This document shows positions 12,601 through 24,800 of a stretch of 64,000 bases of DNA, one piece after another (positions within the stretch are counted from its first letter, which is position 1; each line of letters starts with the position of its first letter). The notes under the pieces are model-generated. The model saw only the letters and a list, made by a program, of their open reading frames with translations. It did not search any database and had not been told where the DNA came from. Source of the stretch: Diplosphaera chodatii (taxonomy: Eukaryota; Chlorophyta; Trebouxiophyceae; Prasiolales; Stichococcaceae); contig JAALGY010000032.1 in assembly GCA_032358165.1 (NCBI GenBank), positions 434,001 to 498,000 on the forward strand, written 5' to 3'. Both the position numbers and the translations under genes were made by a program.

Positions 12601-13457
12601 CGCCCGCTCGGCCCGCGGCGCCAACAGCGCCGCCTCTGGCCAGGTGACGAATTGGTGGCACATAGATGTGCCTCAGCTGGTGTGGGGCCCCCTCAGCACT
12701 GGTTTATTGTGGTGGTCGCAAGGTCGAAAGCATCCCACAGGTCATCACTGTCGTCTGTCGGGATGTCGTTTGTTGGGATATCTTTGACTCAGAAGCATGT
12801 TGCACCCTCAAAGTCCTCGCCAGAGGTACTTTGCATGCCGATTGGCTGTTCAAGGCAAGAGTTCACAGCTCTGTGATGCTCTGTGATGTTCATGTGTGGT
12901 GCGTCCTGGCTGCAGCCGCGCCAAAAGCGCAAGCGGCCTGCTGTGGTCGTGTCGGAGGGCACCGCACCTGCAGAAGGTGCAAGCGCCGATGCGCCTGCCG
13001 TGCACCGTCGCAAGCGCTCCTCGCGGTGTGTTCAACCTCCATTTGCTCCTGTTGCGTGGGCTGCCCATTGCACGGCAAGCTGCTCCCGTATGGTTGTGTT
13101 TGCGTCCAACGTCGCGATCGCCTGCCTCGACCTGCGCATCGCAGCGGCCGTCCACAAACCCTAGGCTGCCCTTGCAGCGTCCGCCGGCCGCCAGTGCGCA
13201 CGCTGGGCAGCGGCGAGCTGGCGCCCCAGGGTGGGACCACGACAAACACTGCTGGCGCCAAGCCAGGCGCCAGCCCCAAGCACGATGCCAGGCCCGGTGG
13301 CGGCGGCGCTGTGGGCGGGCACCCGGGCGGCAGCGCCCTGCCTCAGGTGTCTGCCTCACGGGCAGCCGCTGAGCTGGAGCTGGAAGTGGGCACTCTGGAG
13401 GTGCTGGCGTCCATGCAGGCGGCAGCAGCAAACTCCCACCGCAGCGCCGTTGCCTGA
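9668..13457 (+). CDS. HMG-box protein with long disordered N-terminal region
   Basis: Probable nuclear DNA-binding or chromatin protein. Exons with matching phases: 9668-9783, 9920-10010, 10142-10249, 10372-12045 (558 residues), 12237-12380, 12533-12643, 12916-13025 and 13178-13457 (stop TGA). The large exon is low complexity: Ala, Pro, Gln and Ser rich, with a (GCC)n-encoded poly-Ala run near 10651. The HMG box is split over two exons: KGWTAFTAFGLHTRDAVRAA in the first and LVGQLWGRLSKDEKQGWVQR in the second, with the expected aromatic and Lys/Trp pattern. A basic stretch RQKRKRP follows and could be a nuclear localisation signal. The box is C-terminal, as in some algal and plant HMG proteins. 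The 5' end is unresolved; 9421 is a candidate start. What the N-terminal 700 residues do cannot be said. Confidence 0.8.
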
Positions 13458-13645
13458 GCTGCAACGGCACTGCGGCAGCTGGAAGCACAGCAGGCTGCCA
13501 GCAATGTAGTAGCGTCAGCAGCGGCACAGCAGCTGCTAACGCACATCCGCCTGACCAAACACCAAGAAGCAAGCAGACAAGTTGCAGCCTTCTGCTGCAA
13601 GGGTGCAGCTGCAGCACGGCTGCAGCGAGTGAAGCAGGAAGAGAA

Positions 13646-13670
13646 GGGGCCGAGCGTGCTGCTCGGCCCC
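13646..13670. other. Perfect 10-bp inverted repeat, 5-nt loop
   Basis: GGGGCCGAGC, loop GTGCT, then GCTCGGCCCC. It lies about 190 bases past the stop codon of the HMG-box gene, so it would form a very stable hairpin in the 3' untranslated RNA if the transcript reaches that far. Confidence 0.75.
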
Positions 13671-14428
13671 TGGGGTAGCAGGCTCTCAAGACACAACCGC
13701 AGGCTAAGCCAGGCTTGGCACTGCCGGCAGATAACTATGGCCGGCACAGGGCCAGCATGATTCAACACTAACATTTGGCGCATTTGGCACGACTGGAGCT
13801 ATGCAAGTTTGTTGGTGGGCTGCGGCTGCTGGCGTCGCAGCAGTCCGCTCGTTCACCTACCGGCGCCTGCGGCTGCAGCAGTGGCAGGATTTGCGCCACA
13901 CATAACCTTGCCAGGCCCCCTGGATCACTGCATCCAGCGGCGGACCTGGCCATCTCTTGTCCCATGGCGGACAAACCGGCGATCATTTTGGTTCCCTGGC
14001 TCTTGCACGGGCCGACTCTCAGGGGTATTCTTCATACCCTGGTGTCCAAACAACATACCCGCGGCAGGCGGTGGGGTTGTGGGAGGTAGCCAGCTTTACG
14101 ACATGACTCGATGTGCATGTGTTCGTGGCGAGCTGTGCAGTCGCCAGTGTTGCGTGAGTTTCCTTGCTTGCCACAGCCCGCAGTCGCATTGAGATGATTG
14201 TTGCCTCAAGGGACGAGAGGCTGGCTGGCTACAACTGGTTTTGCCATGGGGATCTTGCCTTGAACATGTGTTTGCCTTGACGGCGTGCTTTTGCGCTTGC
14301 CTGTGCGCATTGGATTTGGACTGGGTGCTCACGAGTTTGCAGGCTCGTGCGTACCCATGCATACATTCCTTGATTGCAATGCACCTGTGTGTTCGAAAGT
14401 GTAAGTGCTGCGTGTGACTACAGTGGGC

Positions 14429-14524
14429 GGGTACAGCGTCTCTCCAACAGCAAATGCTACATTGCATCCACTGCACGGGTACAGCGTCTCTCCAACAGCA
14501 AATGCTACATTGCATCCACTGCAT
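14429..14524. repeat. 48-bp tandem duplication
   Basis: Two adjacent 48-base units starting at 14429 and 14477 are identical except for the last base. They begin GGGTACAGCGTCTCTCC. The lack of divergence suggests a recent duplication. Non-coding as far as can be seen. Confidence 0.95.
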
Positions 14525-14859
14525 ACGGCACCACAACAGCAGTGCCATGCCATATTTGCACAAAACATTACTGGCAACACGGGGTCCCGTCCTGTATGAT
14601 CAGCCGCAGGGTCGGTCCAGCACCGTTGTGCTAGATGCAAGGATGCGAGAGCTTCAGTAGTGGGACATTGCTGCCGCATGCTCCCCTGCTGCTTGTGCTC
14701 CACAGCTCAGCGTTCTGCAGCATTCCCTCTGCTGCACAGGTGTTGGGAAGTATCAGCATGTCGCAGTGGCACGCCCTGTTCGGTTACCATCGTGATCAGC
14801 TGCTTGGCTGCCGCCAGAACCAGGATACAGCATGCCTGCTGCTGCGAAATTCTTGATTA

Positions 14860-17784
14860 TCATGAGAATCCCCAGCCGCCCTTCTGCTTTGCGGCCTTGG
14901 CATCCACAATCGGCGGCGGCTGCGGCTGCCGCCGCCCGCGCAACGCGTTCAGGGCTGGCTCTGCAGCAGTTTCAACAGAACCGTCAGCGACGCTACATGG
15001 TTCAAGTGTCCTCACACACGCTGCCAGCGCTGTTACCTGCCGAGACAGGCAGCACTACATGGCCACAAGAGTTGCTGTTGTTCCCCTGCTACAAATTACC
15101 CCGTCAAGGCACACTGAAGTAAGGGGTCGGCTGCTTTCATCAAGAGCAGTGTGATCCGTGGGTGGGCTTCAGCAGCAACCACACCGCACACCTGCTCCGA
15201 TGATTCCGATGGCAAAGATCGACACCGCAAGGGCGACCTCCTGCCACTTCGGACGCCCCTGCCGAGGCTGCACACACAGACATGCCGCTTCAGGAGATGC
15301 AATGCCAGGGCACCATGGTCTGCGACACCAACAGTGTGCAGCGGAACAGAGGTTGATGTGTCAGGTGCTGGCGGCCAGCATGACAGGCACTGCGTGGGGA
15401 AGCACATGTTTTTTGGCAATGGTTGGCTCACCGACGAGGGGGCATCCTGCACCATGGCCTCTGCCTCTTCCTGTGCATCGCCTGTCGTCGGCTCGGCTGC
15501 TGCTGCGCCCGACGGCACCTGTGCACCCAGACAGCAGGAATCCAACCATGTGACGCTACCATGCATGCATGCCTGCGTTCATGCAGACAGTGTGATGCAC
15601 CTTTGACATCAACATGCATTGCCACAGCACTGCCTCCAGGCATCAGCAGTCACCCCTGCCTGCACCGCTGCAGAGTGTGACCGCATGCTGTGTGCATGAA
15701 ACTCATCTTATCAATGTAAGCACAGAACAAGCTGGGGTGTGCACCCGTTCCCAGGCGCTGGCCTTGGCAGCCGTGACTGCCGCGGCATCGCTGACGTCCT
15801 CGAACTGGGGCAGGTCGGGGCGGTCGTGCGGCGGCGCCTCCACATGTGGCGCCGGGTCCCCCTGTAGTTGACACCAGGAGGAAGGGTCAGCAAACTCCCA
15901 ACCTACTGCACAGTAGCTGTCAGCAGAGTGGTGCCCAAGAGTGCTAAGTGGGCAGGTATGGGCCACTTCAGCAGCAATACTCTGCTTTGAACATCAGCAC
16001 ACGGTAAGTCCGAGTGCAGCTCAGCGGCTAGTACTGTGTCCTGCCAGAACATGGCACTGGCACGTTGCCTGTTTCTTGACAGGCAGCAGGTCGGCCGATA
16101 AGGTTGGTGCAGAGGACGCCTGCAGCAGCTGGTCAACCTGCAGCGGGGTGCCCAGCCATGAGCTGGGGCTTCTCCCAGTGTCCTGTGCAGCTGTGGCATG
16201 CGGTACTTGACATTTGGACCTGGGTCTGCAGAGACTTGGGGCTGACAAACAACTGTTGAAGGGGGGCCAAGACCGCACTTCAGCACGAGCAGCCGTTGAC
16301 TGCCCTATCACATGTGGCGCGGTAGGCTTCGGTCGCAGGTCTGCGCCGCTGCCTGATCCCGAGCGCGGCATTGGCGGCTGCAATGGATATGTTATGGTTA
16401 CACCATCAACTGGTGCTGCATTGGCATGCGGGTGCCTGGCATGTCTATCAGGGCTACATCCGTGGGCTGTTCTGGGCTGATCACTCGAGGCGTGGGCCTG
16501 AGTGGGCCTGAGTGGGGGCTCAGTGCACCACCAAACTGGTGCCCGACCTTGCCAGCCGATGGCCGACGAAGGTTGAAGGCATCGGCCGACGCGGCCTTGA
16601 CGCTGTGAAGCGGTGCCTGCTTGATGTAGGCAGCAGGCAGCTCGGGCGCCTGCTGCTTTACTGGACCGGACACCAGCACCTGCTTGCTGTCGCCTGGCTG
16701 CTTGCTAGGGGCCAGGGCTTGGTTGCTGCTGTCAAGAGGCAAAGTTTGTGCAGGCTCAGGCACCTGCTGCTTGCTTGGCTCGGGGGCCGGCGCCCAATCG
16801 CTGTCGTCAGCAGGCTCGGGCGCCCGCTTGCTCGGGGGTATGTCCTGCGTGCTGGCACTGCTGTCAAGCGGCGCGACGTCTGCAGGCGCAGGCAGCTCCT
16901 GCTTGCCCCCCTCAGACGCATCTTCCTGCTGGCCAGCAAGTGTGAGCATGACCCACAGAGCAGTATGGACCGGGGAGGAACCCCCTTGGGCGGATGGCTG
17001 CTCCCCACTGAAGATCACACCGAGGCCACCAGCCACCAGCATTGCAAGATAGGGAAGCTGCAACGTGTGGGTCAGCCGCCACAAGGATCCGTCAAACACA
17101 GCAGGCCGCACCTTGGCAGCGCTGAAGGCGCTCTCGGCGGGCTCGAACTGCGGCAGGCGGGCGTGCTCGGGGCGCGGCGGCTCCACCAGCGGCGGCTGCG
17201 ACAGCGGCTGGCCCTGCGGCGGCAGCGTCTCGGAGCCCTGCGACGACTCCGGCCCGAATGCGCCCGCCACAACTTCGTCCTACGCCCAGCATCAGCAAGT
17301 CAGGCCTCGGGGAACAAAACATCGCAGCGGATGCTCCGCTGTGATGTAGCCACTTGATGTTTCTGGCCTGTCGATGCGTATGGTGCCCACATGTTATGCA
17401 TCCTGGGTACGCAGGGTGGCACAAGGCTGCTAGCGACAGCTGGTGCGGGCATTAATCTAGCAGCTGTGGGAGGCAGGTCTGCAAGCAGATGGACCAACAA
17501 CCACAGCAGCACACTGCATGCACTGCATGCTGAGGCACGACACGAGCTCCTACGGAAGCTCAGGTTGCGTAGTGACTGATGGGTCAGGCCTGCAATCGCA
17601 CCGCGGCCTCGTCCAGCGAGTCGAAGGAGTCTCTACGCTCGTGGCGAGAGCCCCGGGGCGTGAGGCCGCGCCGGAGGCTGGCAGACGCCTTGCGTGACAG
17701 CTTGCGCATGCTCTCCCGCAGCGTCGTCTTCTCCTTCTCCTCGCTGTCCTTCACCGTGCCCATGTCCAGCTTCGGCAGCGCCAT
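14860..17784 (-). CDS. Unrecognised proline-rich membrane protein with internal repeat
   Basis: Function unknown. The start is placed at the ATG at 17784 (good context CAACATGGCG), giving a basic Ser/Arg/Lys N-terminus (MALPKLDMGTVKDSEEKEK...) in exon 17784-17602. Exon 17279-17112 follows in phase and contains PPRPEHARLPQFEPAESAFS. Next come a hydrophobic stretch LPYLAMLVAGGLGVIFSG and a long Pro/Ser/Gln-rich section with repeated PxPSKQ-like units (about 17060-16400). A second copy of the motif, PPHDRPDLPQFEDVSDAAAV, lies at about 15860-15780. An acidic exon, a second hydrophobic segment WQEVALAVSIFAIGIIGAG (about 15260-15190), and a short basic tail ending KQKGGWGFS complete it (stop 14860-14862). 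Phases agree at the checked junctions. Two possible membrane segments suggest a membrane anchor. Middle exon borders (16400-15870) are uncertain, and the gene could be two. Confidence 0.6.
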
Positions 17785-18836
17785 GTTGCTGTGCTGCTGC
17801 TGCTGCTGCTGCGCTGCGGCTGCCCAAAGCTGCTGCGGCCACCGCTGACAGTGCTTCGCTTTGCGCTGACTCACTTGCTTGCGATCTGCGGGGAGGCGTC
17901 ACAACGTTCAGAAACGTCACCAAGGTCCAACAGCATGCAACGAAGGGCTACAGCAGCCGTTTCGGAAGGCATCCTGTCCAGCAATATCTGCGCATCCTGT
18001 GCCAGACAGGTACTATCATGAGCTGCGGACTACCCAAGCGAGTGCAGTGCCGACCAGACTCGATGGAAGATCAGCACACAAGCGTGTCACCAGTGCCGGG
18101 TACACAATCACAATCAGTTGTCAAATAGATGTAGTGACCCCTCACAGCAAATGGGTGCTGGTATCCGACATGACTTGGGATCCCTGCAGCTGACAAGTGT
18201 GCAGATGTGCCTTCGACGATGTCATACTGATTGTCAACAAGCAAACGCAACCGAACATTGGCACAGCCAGTGCCCAGCTGTGCACACGACACACGATGTG
18301 TGTCGGTCAGGAGCCCATGCTGGCTCGTGGACCGCAGCTGAGTACAGCTCGATCACCGTCGCCAGGTATAGCTGAACTTGCGGTTGCCCGCGTATGTCGT
18401 GCACGTGAGATAACACTGCATGATTGCGTATCTTCAGCGCCCAGAATGCAACGCACCGGCCCAAAAGTCGGTCTGGCTGTGTCTTCTAGGCGGTTGGCCG
18501 GTAGCAGCGCGGATCTGACGCCAAGTGGCGTTACGGAGTAAACGATTGTGACGAGCGCACTACTGTCTTTGCGCGCGCCCGCCCGGTTGGTCAAGATCCG
18601 ATCATGATGGCTGGGGTGTGCGAGGGCGTTTCCATTCCCGCCATTCCGGCCCCTTGTGACCTGGTCCAAAGCTCAAAAGCCCGCAGCTGCGAACAGCTAC
18701 TAGGACGTAGAGGACCTCAGCCTACCGGTGCACCATGAATAGTAGACGCAACATACTGTGTCGCCTGCGGCGTCACTCTCCGCCTGCAGAAAATGCATGA
18801 TCAATGAGACGTCAGTGCTGCTGAGCATCGCCCAGC
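17785..18836. other. Divergent 5' spacer
   Basis: Lies between the starts of the proline-rich gene (minus) and the FANCJ-like gene (plus). A (CTG)n tract at about 17793-17813 lies just upstream of the minus-strand start codon and would be a CAG repeat in its 5' untranslated RNA. No exon recognised. Confidence 0.5.
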
Positions 18837-21800
18837 ATGCAGGGCACCATGCCACAGCTGGCGGGCTACACAGTCCAGTTCCCGCACCAGCCCTACCATG
18901 TGCAGCTTGCATTCATGACGAAGGTGAAGAGCAGCGCTGCACGCTGATGAACCTCCTGCTGCATGCCACAGCGCAGTGCGGACTTGTTCCTTGGCAGACT
19001 CGTTGATGAATTGACGTGCCGTGTAGATCTCGCATGTAGTAGTGCAGTATGTGCTGTGCTGGTCAGAAAGTGCGTGCGCACCGGAGCAGCGAAACGCCTG
19101 TAGGCAGTTGCGGTGATGGCGCTTTGCACTGCAGATGCTGATTGCACTGAAGAAGGGCCAGAATGCGCTGCTGGAGGCGCCCACGGGGTGCGGCAAGACG
19201 CTTTCCCTGCTGTGCGCAGCGCTTGCGTGGCAGGATGCTCAGCGTGCGGAGATTGCTCAACAGCAGCTACAGGTGCCTAACTGCTACACATGACCTGAGG
19301 TGCTTCGTGCACCCGTCAGGACAGCTGTGCTTGCAGCTGAAAATCCACTAGGTATTCGTGAGGACAGGGGCTGCTATGAGGACAGGCTTGCAAGTGCTTC
19401 CACGAGCTGACCTGGCTGTGCAGAACCTAGCCGTGAAGCGGCAGTCCAGTGTGCCAGATGGCCCGGTGGCCGAGCTCGACAGCTTCAGGTGTCGTGGCCG
19501 CAGTGCATGCTTGCCCTGAGCTTAAAGCTCTAGACCACGAGCAGCGCTGAAATTATGAGCGTTGCCAACTCTGCCGCAGTGGAAGGCCACGTGACTTCTC
19601 TGATGATGTAGGTACAGTGGAGGCACCAAAAGGCTCAGGAACAGCAGTGAGTCAGACAAAGCCGCTGCCGGCAAGATGGCAGTCAAGCCCGAGCCAGCGA
19701 CCGCGTCGGATACTGCGCACGCGGCCGAACAGAGCACCAGCACAGCTGGCCACCAGGGTTGTGCACATGATGGTGCCGTCGGCGGCGCACAGACAGGCGG
19801 CAGCAGTGCTGGGAAGCAGGAGGCAGGCGATGTGCACCAGCAGCAGCAGCCACCGGATGCACCGGCACAGAACGCGCAGAAGCGGAGGAAGGTGCCACGA
19901 ATCTACTTTGCAACGCGCACCCACAGCCAGATCGCTCAGGTGAGCCTAGCAGCCTGCATGATGTCAGCTCGTTCTGATAATGGCGGGTGAGCCTGAGAGC
20001 TGCAGGTGCATGCACCCTCCTTAACATCATTTGGCAATATCAGGGAGCACAACCTGATATGCATCACTTCAATCTGTCCAGGTCGTCAGAGAGTTCAAAC
20101 GAACCGCATACCGTCCCAAGATGGCCATCCTGGTGGGTGGCACATTTGTAGAAGCACTTTGTTGGACATGCGGTGTCAGGCATGCAAGGCACCCATGTGG
20201 GCAATTGTACAACACAGGGTTCACCCATCTGCACATCAGGTGACACCGTCACCAAACTGGGACTGCTGGTAGCTGTTGGCTGCGACGCGTGCAGGGCTCG
20301 CGGCGCCACTACTGCATCCACAAGAAGGTGTCGAAGGAGCCCTCCGTCGACGAGGGCTGCGACAAGCTGCTGGAGGATGGCGGCTGCCGCCACGCCGAGC
20401 GCGCCAAGCTGCTGTCCAACAAGTCCGACAGGCTCAAGGCGAGAGTGAATCACAGGGTCCAAGCTGCTTGCACTCCGACCATGTGCCTGTCCCACCGTGT
20501 CTCATCACAGGCTGCTGCATTGAGGCGTCATGCCTGCGGACGACCCCACCAAATGGCGAGGCATCCACCGACAGTGCTAGTTTCATCGTCGTCGCAAAGC
20601 CGTCAGAGCACAGCTGTCACACTCTGCAGGTGCACGACATTGAGGACCTCGCCAGCGAGGGCCGGCGGCTGTCCGCCTGCCCCTACTTCGCCTCGCGCGA
20701 GTTTGCGCAGGACGCTGAGATCGTCTTCTGCCCCTACAGCTACCTGGTGGGGCCCTGCTGCTGTGTTTGCCAGTGTTCACCTTGATTGCCGCCTGGCAAA
20801 CCGGAGCGCGCCCCACAATGCAACTGAACCCTGCTGTGCACGCACGCCAGACGTCATGTAGTGGTGCCTCACCTCAGGTGGACCCAGTCATCCGTGCGTC
20901 AATGGGAATCAACCTGGCTGACTCAGTCATCATCTTTGACGAGGGCCACAACATCGAAGACACCGCCAGGCGAGCTGACACTGTGAAGCTGTCAGGCTGC
21001 ACGTATGCCAACATCTGCACAAGCGTCGAGACACGCCCTGTCACCTTTCTCCCAGCATAAAAATGCTCCAACGCACCAGCATTACTTTCCACGCCTTTTG
21101 GAAGCCGGTGCGGGCGCAGCCAGGCTTCCTGTGCAACCAGAGCTATGGCTTAGCTGTGGTGCACTCCACGACAGGGAGGCGGCGTCGATGGACCTGGATC
21201 TGGAGGTGCTGGAGGAGGCGCACGCGGCGCTGCTGAAGGCCGAGGCGCTGAACCCCGGGCTGGAGGGCCCCGTCGAGGGTGCGCTGGCCCCTGACAGCCA
21301 CCTGCACACATGCACTTAATGCTCTCGTTGTTATTGCAAGCTGCGCGGCAGCAGTCAAGCCATAGCCTCTCGCATACACGCCTGGCTCCTGACCGTGAGT
21401 CCCCGGCGGACGCCCCCACCCGTACGTGTCCAAGTGAGGTGCAGGCGTGGGACTCTATGCTCCGCTGGCGGCGGGAGTCCGGCGGCTGGCGGAGTGGCTG
21501 CGGGACGAGGCGGCGGCGGCGCCGCAGGAGCGCGAGGGCCGCGGCCAGCGCGCCCTGCTGCACGGTCCGCAGGTATCATGGCGACGCTGTAAGCTTGGCT
21601 GCGAATGTTCGAAAATGCTTTCCACAGCCTTGGCATGGCACAACAGGAGATGGCCCTTGCCGCCCTGCGCTTGCATGCTGCAGCACAGGAAGGGTGATAA
21701 CCATGACATTGCATCTCTCGGGATGCTTTGTGGTCAGGTACCCTGAAGCCTACTGCTGGTTTCGAGCAACAGCAGTCAAGCTGCATGCCCCCACTACCAC

Positions 21801-24800
21801 TACGCGTCCCTTCCTGATCATCACCTGCTGTTGCATGGCGACCGCAACAGGCGGTGGCCAAGCTGGCCGACATTGCCTGGGACCCGGCCACCTGCAGCAC
21901 ATTGTGGACTCTGTACGAAGCCGCACGCACACAGGAGGAAGAGGCCAAAGCACGCTGGGCGGGCCCGGCAGAGGTGCCCTTCAACATTGTATTGGACAGA
22001 AAGCATTCCCCAATCCTTGCCTCACAGCCCGTGCACCTACAGCTGACAGCATGCCTGTGCTCTGGCCCTTTGGCAGATGCATGCGGCATCAAGCTGGCGC
22101 TGCATCCAGAGCTTCCCTCGTGTCGTGATGTCGTTATGCATCATGAGGCCAGCCTGCCGGGCTGCTGCTACAGGGCCAGGAGCGGGATGTGGCGATGGGC
22201 AGCCAGGGCGGCGGCTGCGGGGCGGGGTCCCTTGCGCTGGGCGTGCTCAGCCGCCTGCTGACCTGCCTGCACCTGCTGTATGAGGTGCTGGCCTTCTTCT
22301 TCGAGTTCTGCACACGGTTCCGGAATGTCTGGTCAGGCTGCAGGCCCAGTTGACACTGTCACGGCATGGCATCATGTTTTTGGGCAGGCTTGGAGACCTG
22401 CCATGCATGCGCCCAATGCATACCCACTAGTGCATGCAGTGATCGGGCATGCTGCTCTACAACAACGCTGGCAGCATATGCCGATGTTGGCGTTGCCTGA
22501 CGTTGCTGTACTGACGGCCAGGTCTCGGGGTGCAGGGTGGCCAGCAGCGCCACCGAGACTACAAGATGTGCATCACACGGGAGGACCGGCAGCGGAGCAG
22601 CGCCCCGCGTGTGCGTGGACGCCGGACCAGGCATGTAACTATTCTCGCAGTACCAACCGGCCTGGCTTACTGTCAAATCATGTCTGCACCTTCGATGTAC
22701 TTGAGTTGCAATGCTCGAGGCTGACTGCAACGCTGGCACACACACATGCATGTGGGGGTTATTTACCACACCAGCAGTCAGCTGTAGTAACTTCATTGCC
22801 ACCTACGTCAGTTAGTACGCTTGGCTGCGGAGAGTGCATGGCATGGCGATGATGTCACACTGTGCATTGTGTCCATCTACAGGGACGAGGAGGCACAGTC
22901 GCCGGTGGTGGTGAAGCTGGCGGTGTGGTGCCTCAACCCGGCGGTCGCCTTTGCAGCGCTGTCGGCCGAGTCGCGCTCCGTCATCCTGACCTCCGGCACC
23001 CTGTCGCCCATGACGTCCTTCGCCTCGGAGGTGTGCTGGTGGCGGTTGCACTGGCGCAGGCATCAGCGTGCATTGGCGCTTGGCAACTGGGTGATAGTAC
23101 TGAGCCCTACCAGCTGTCGTGTGCTGCCACTGCGCGCGCCTGGCTGACACATGGGCATCATGAGGGTGCGCAACAGAACAAATGCTGTGCTGTGCTGCGC
23201 AGCTGGGAGCGCCTTTTCCCCTCGACATCGCCACCTCGCACGTGGTCGACATGCAGAAGCAGGTGCACCCGAGGCCTCTGCTGCACACACGCTAGAAAAC
23301 TATAGTGGATGAACCTTTGGAACAAGGACCTCGCCTGTTCGTTGACTGTTCGTTGACTGCACGCAACATCCCTGTTAGCACGCGTGCTCAGTATGCACAC
23401 TACTGTCCAGATTCACGATTTGAGAGGCTCGCACAGCTAGCAATATGCGTCTGCTGTGACTTCTCCAGGTGTGGGCCGCGCCGCTGGGGGTGGATGCGCA
23501 GGGCGGCCGCCTGGCCTGCGACTACAAAAACCAGAGCAAAGCGGAGTTCCAGGACGCTGTTGGCGCCATCGCCCTGCGAGTGTGCCAGGTGCGGCAAGGC
23601 TGCTCGTGACTGAGGAGGCTTCTCTTTCAGATGCTTCAATGACACTGAGTGATCAGGGCTAGCAACAGCTGCCGCCGCTGCTGTTAAGTCATAATACCAC
23701 TCCATGTGATGTTATAAAAGAAAACACTAGATATAGATATAGATTTAACAGCAATCCTAAAGATTTAATTAACCGTACTGGTTTGATGTTCTGGGCCGCA
23801 GGTGGTGCCGGACGGCGTGCTCTTCTTCTTTCCGAGCTACTCTGCGATGGATGTGCTCACCGCACGCTGGCAGGTGTGCACACGACCTGCCCTCAGGGTC
23901 CCTCTATCACGCACTGCATGCCGCTGTTCTACCACAGCAGCATTGGCAGATTGAGTTGGCAACAGCAGGAGAGACCTTGTTCTTCTTACCACAATGTCAA
24001 CCGTTTGCATTTTGCAGGCGACAGGGCTGTGGCAGCAGATCGAGGCAGTCAAGCCCGTGGTTCAGGAGCCGCGTGGCACTGGCGATCACTTTGACGCTGC
24101 CATGCGCGACTTCTATGCTGGCATTGACACCGGTCGAGGGGCTGTCCTCTTTGCTGTGTGCCGTGGCAAGGTGCAGTGGCATTTTGGCACTTGTTCGGGT
24201 TTTATCAGCTCTGTGATGCTGCAGTTGCTTCACAGTTGTATCCCGAGACTGCAAGCTGCCTCCCGGCGCTTGCTCCCTCGGTCTGCTCAGGGCTGGGCAG
24301 CTGCTGCCACCGTTGCACCAACTGCCGGACGCGCATGTGATGCCGCAGGTGTCAGAGGGTCTGGACTTTGCTGATGCCAACGCGCGGTGCGTCGTCATTC
24401 TGGGGCTGCCTTTCCCCAACGCCATGGATCTTCAGGTGCAAACCTGCAAGCTAAGCCTATGCCCATTGCTGTCAGAGTAGAAACGGCAGCAGTGCACTGC
24501 CCCAATGCGAATCGACCTGTTTTTCACGCTGAATGTCTTGGGCGACCGCAGGTCAAGGCAAAGAAGCTATACAACAGCAATTGCCCTGGACGCAACCTCC
24601 TGTCGGGGGACGCCTGGTACCAGCTGCAGGCGTTCAGGTTTGTGCTCATATCAAGTCCATTCATTGGAGTGCACTTCATAGACCGTGGCGGGTCAGAGGT
24701 GTGCTGCTCTGTCGGCAACCGAGGGCAATCTGAGCCTGCGACCATGTATTCGCCTACCTCGTGGCCAGATCTTGACGGCATTGACCAGTTTTTGGAACCT

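Larger units (their letters stand above)
13458..14859. other. Convergent 3' spacer
   Basis: Lies between the 3' ends of the HMG-box gene and the proline-rich membrane-protein gene. It contains a perfect hairpin and a 48-base tandem duplication, listed separately. No exon chain with matching phases was found. Confidence 0.55.
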
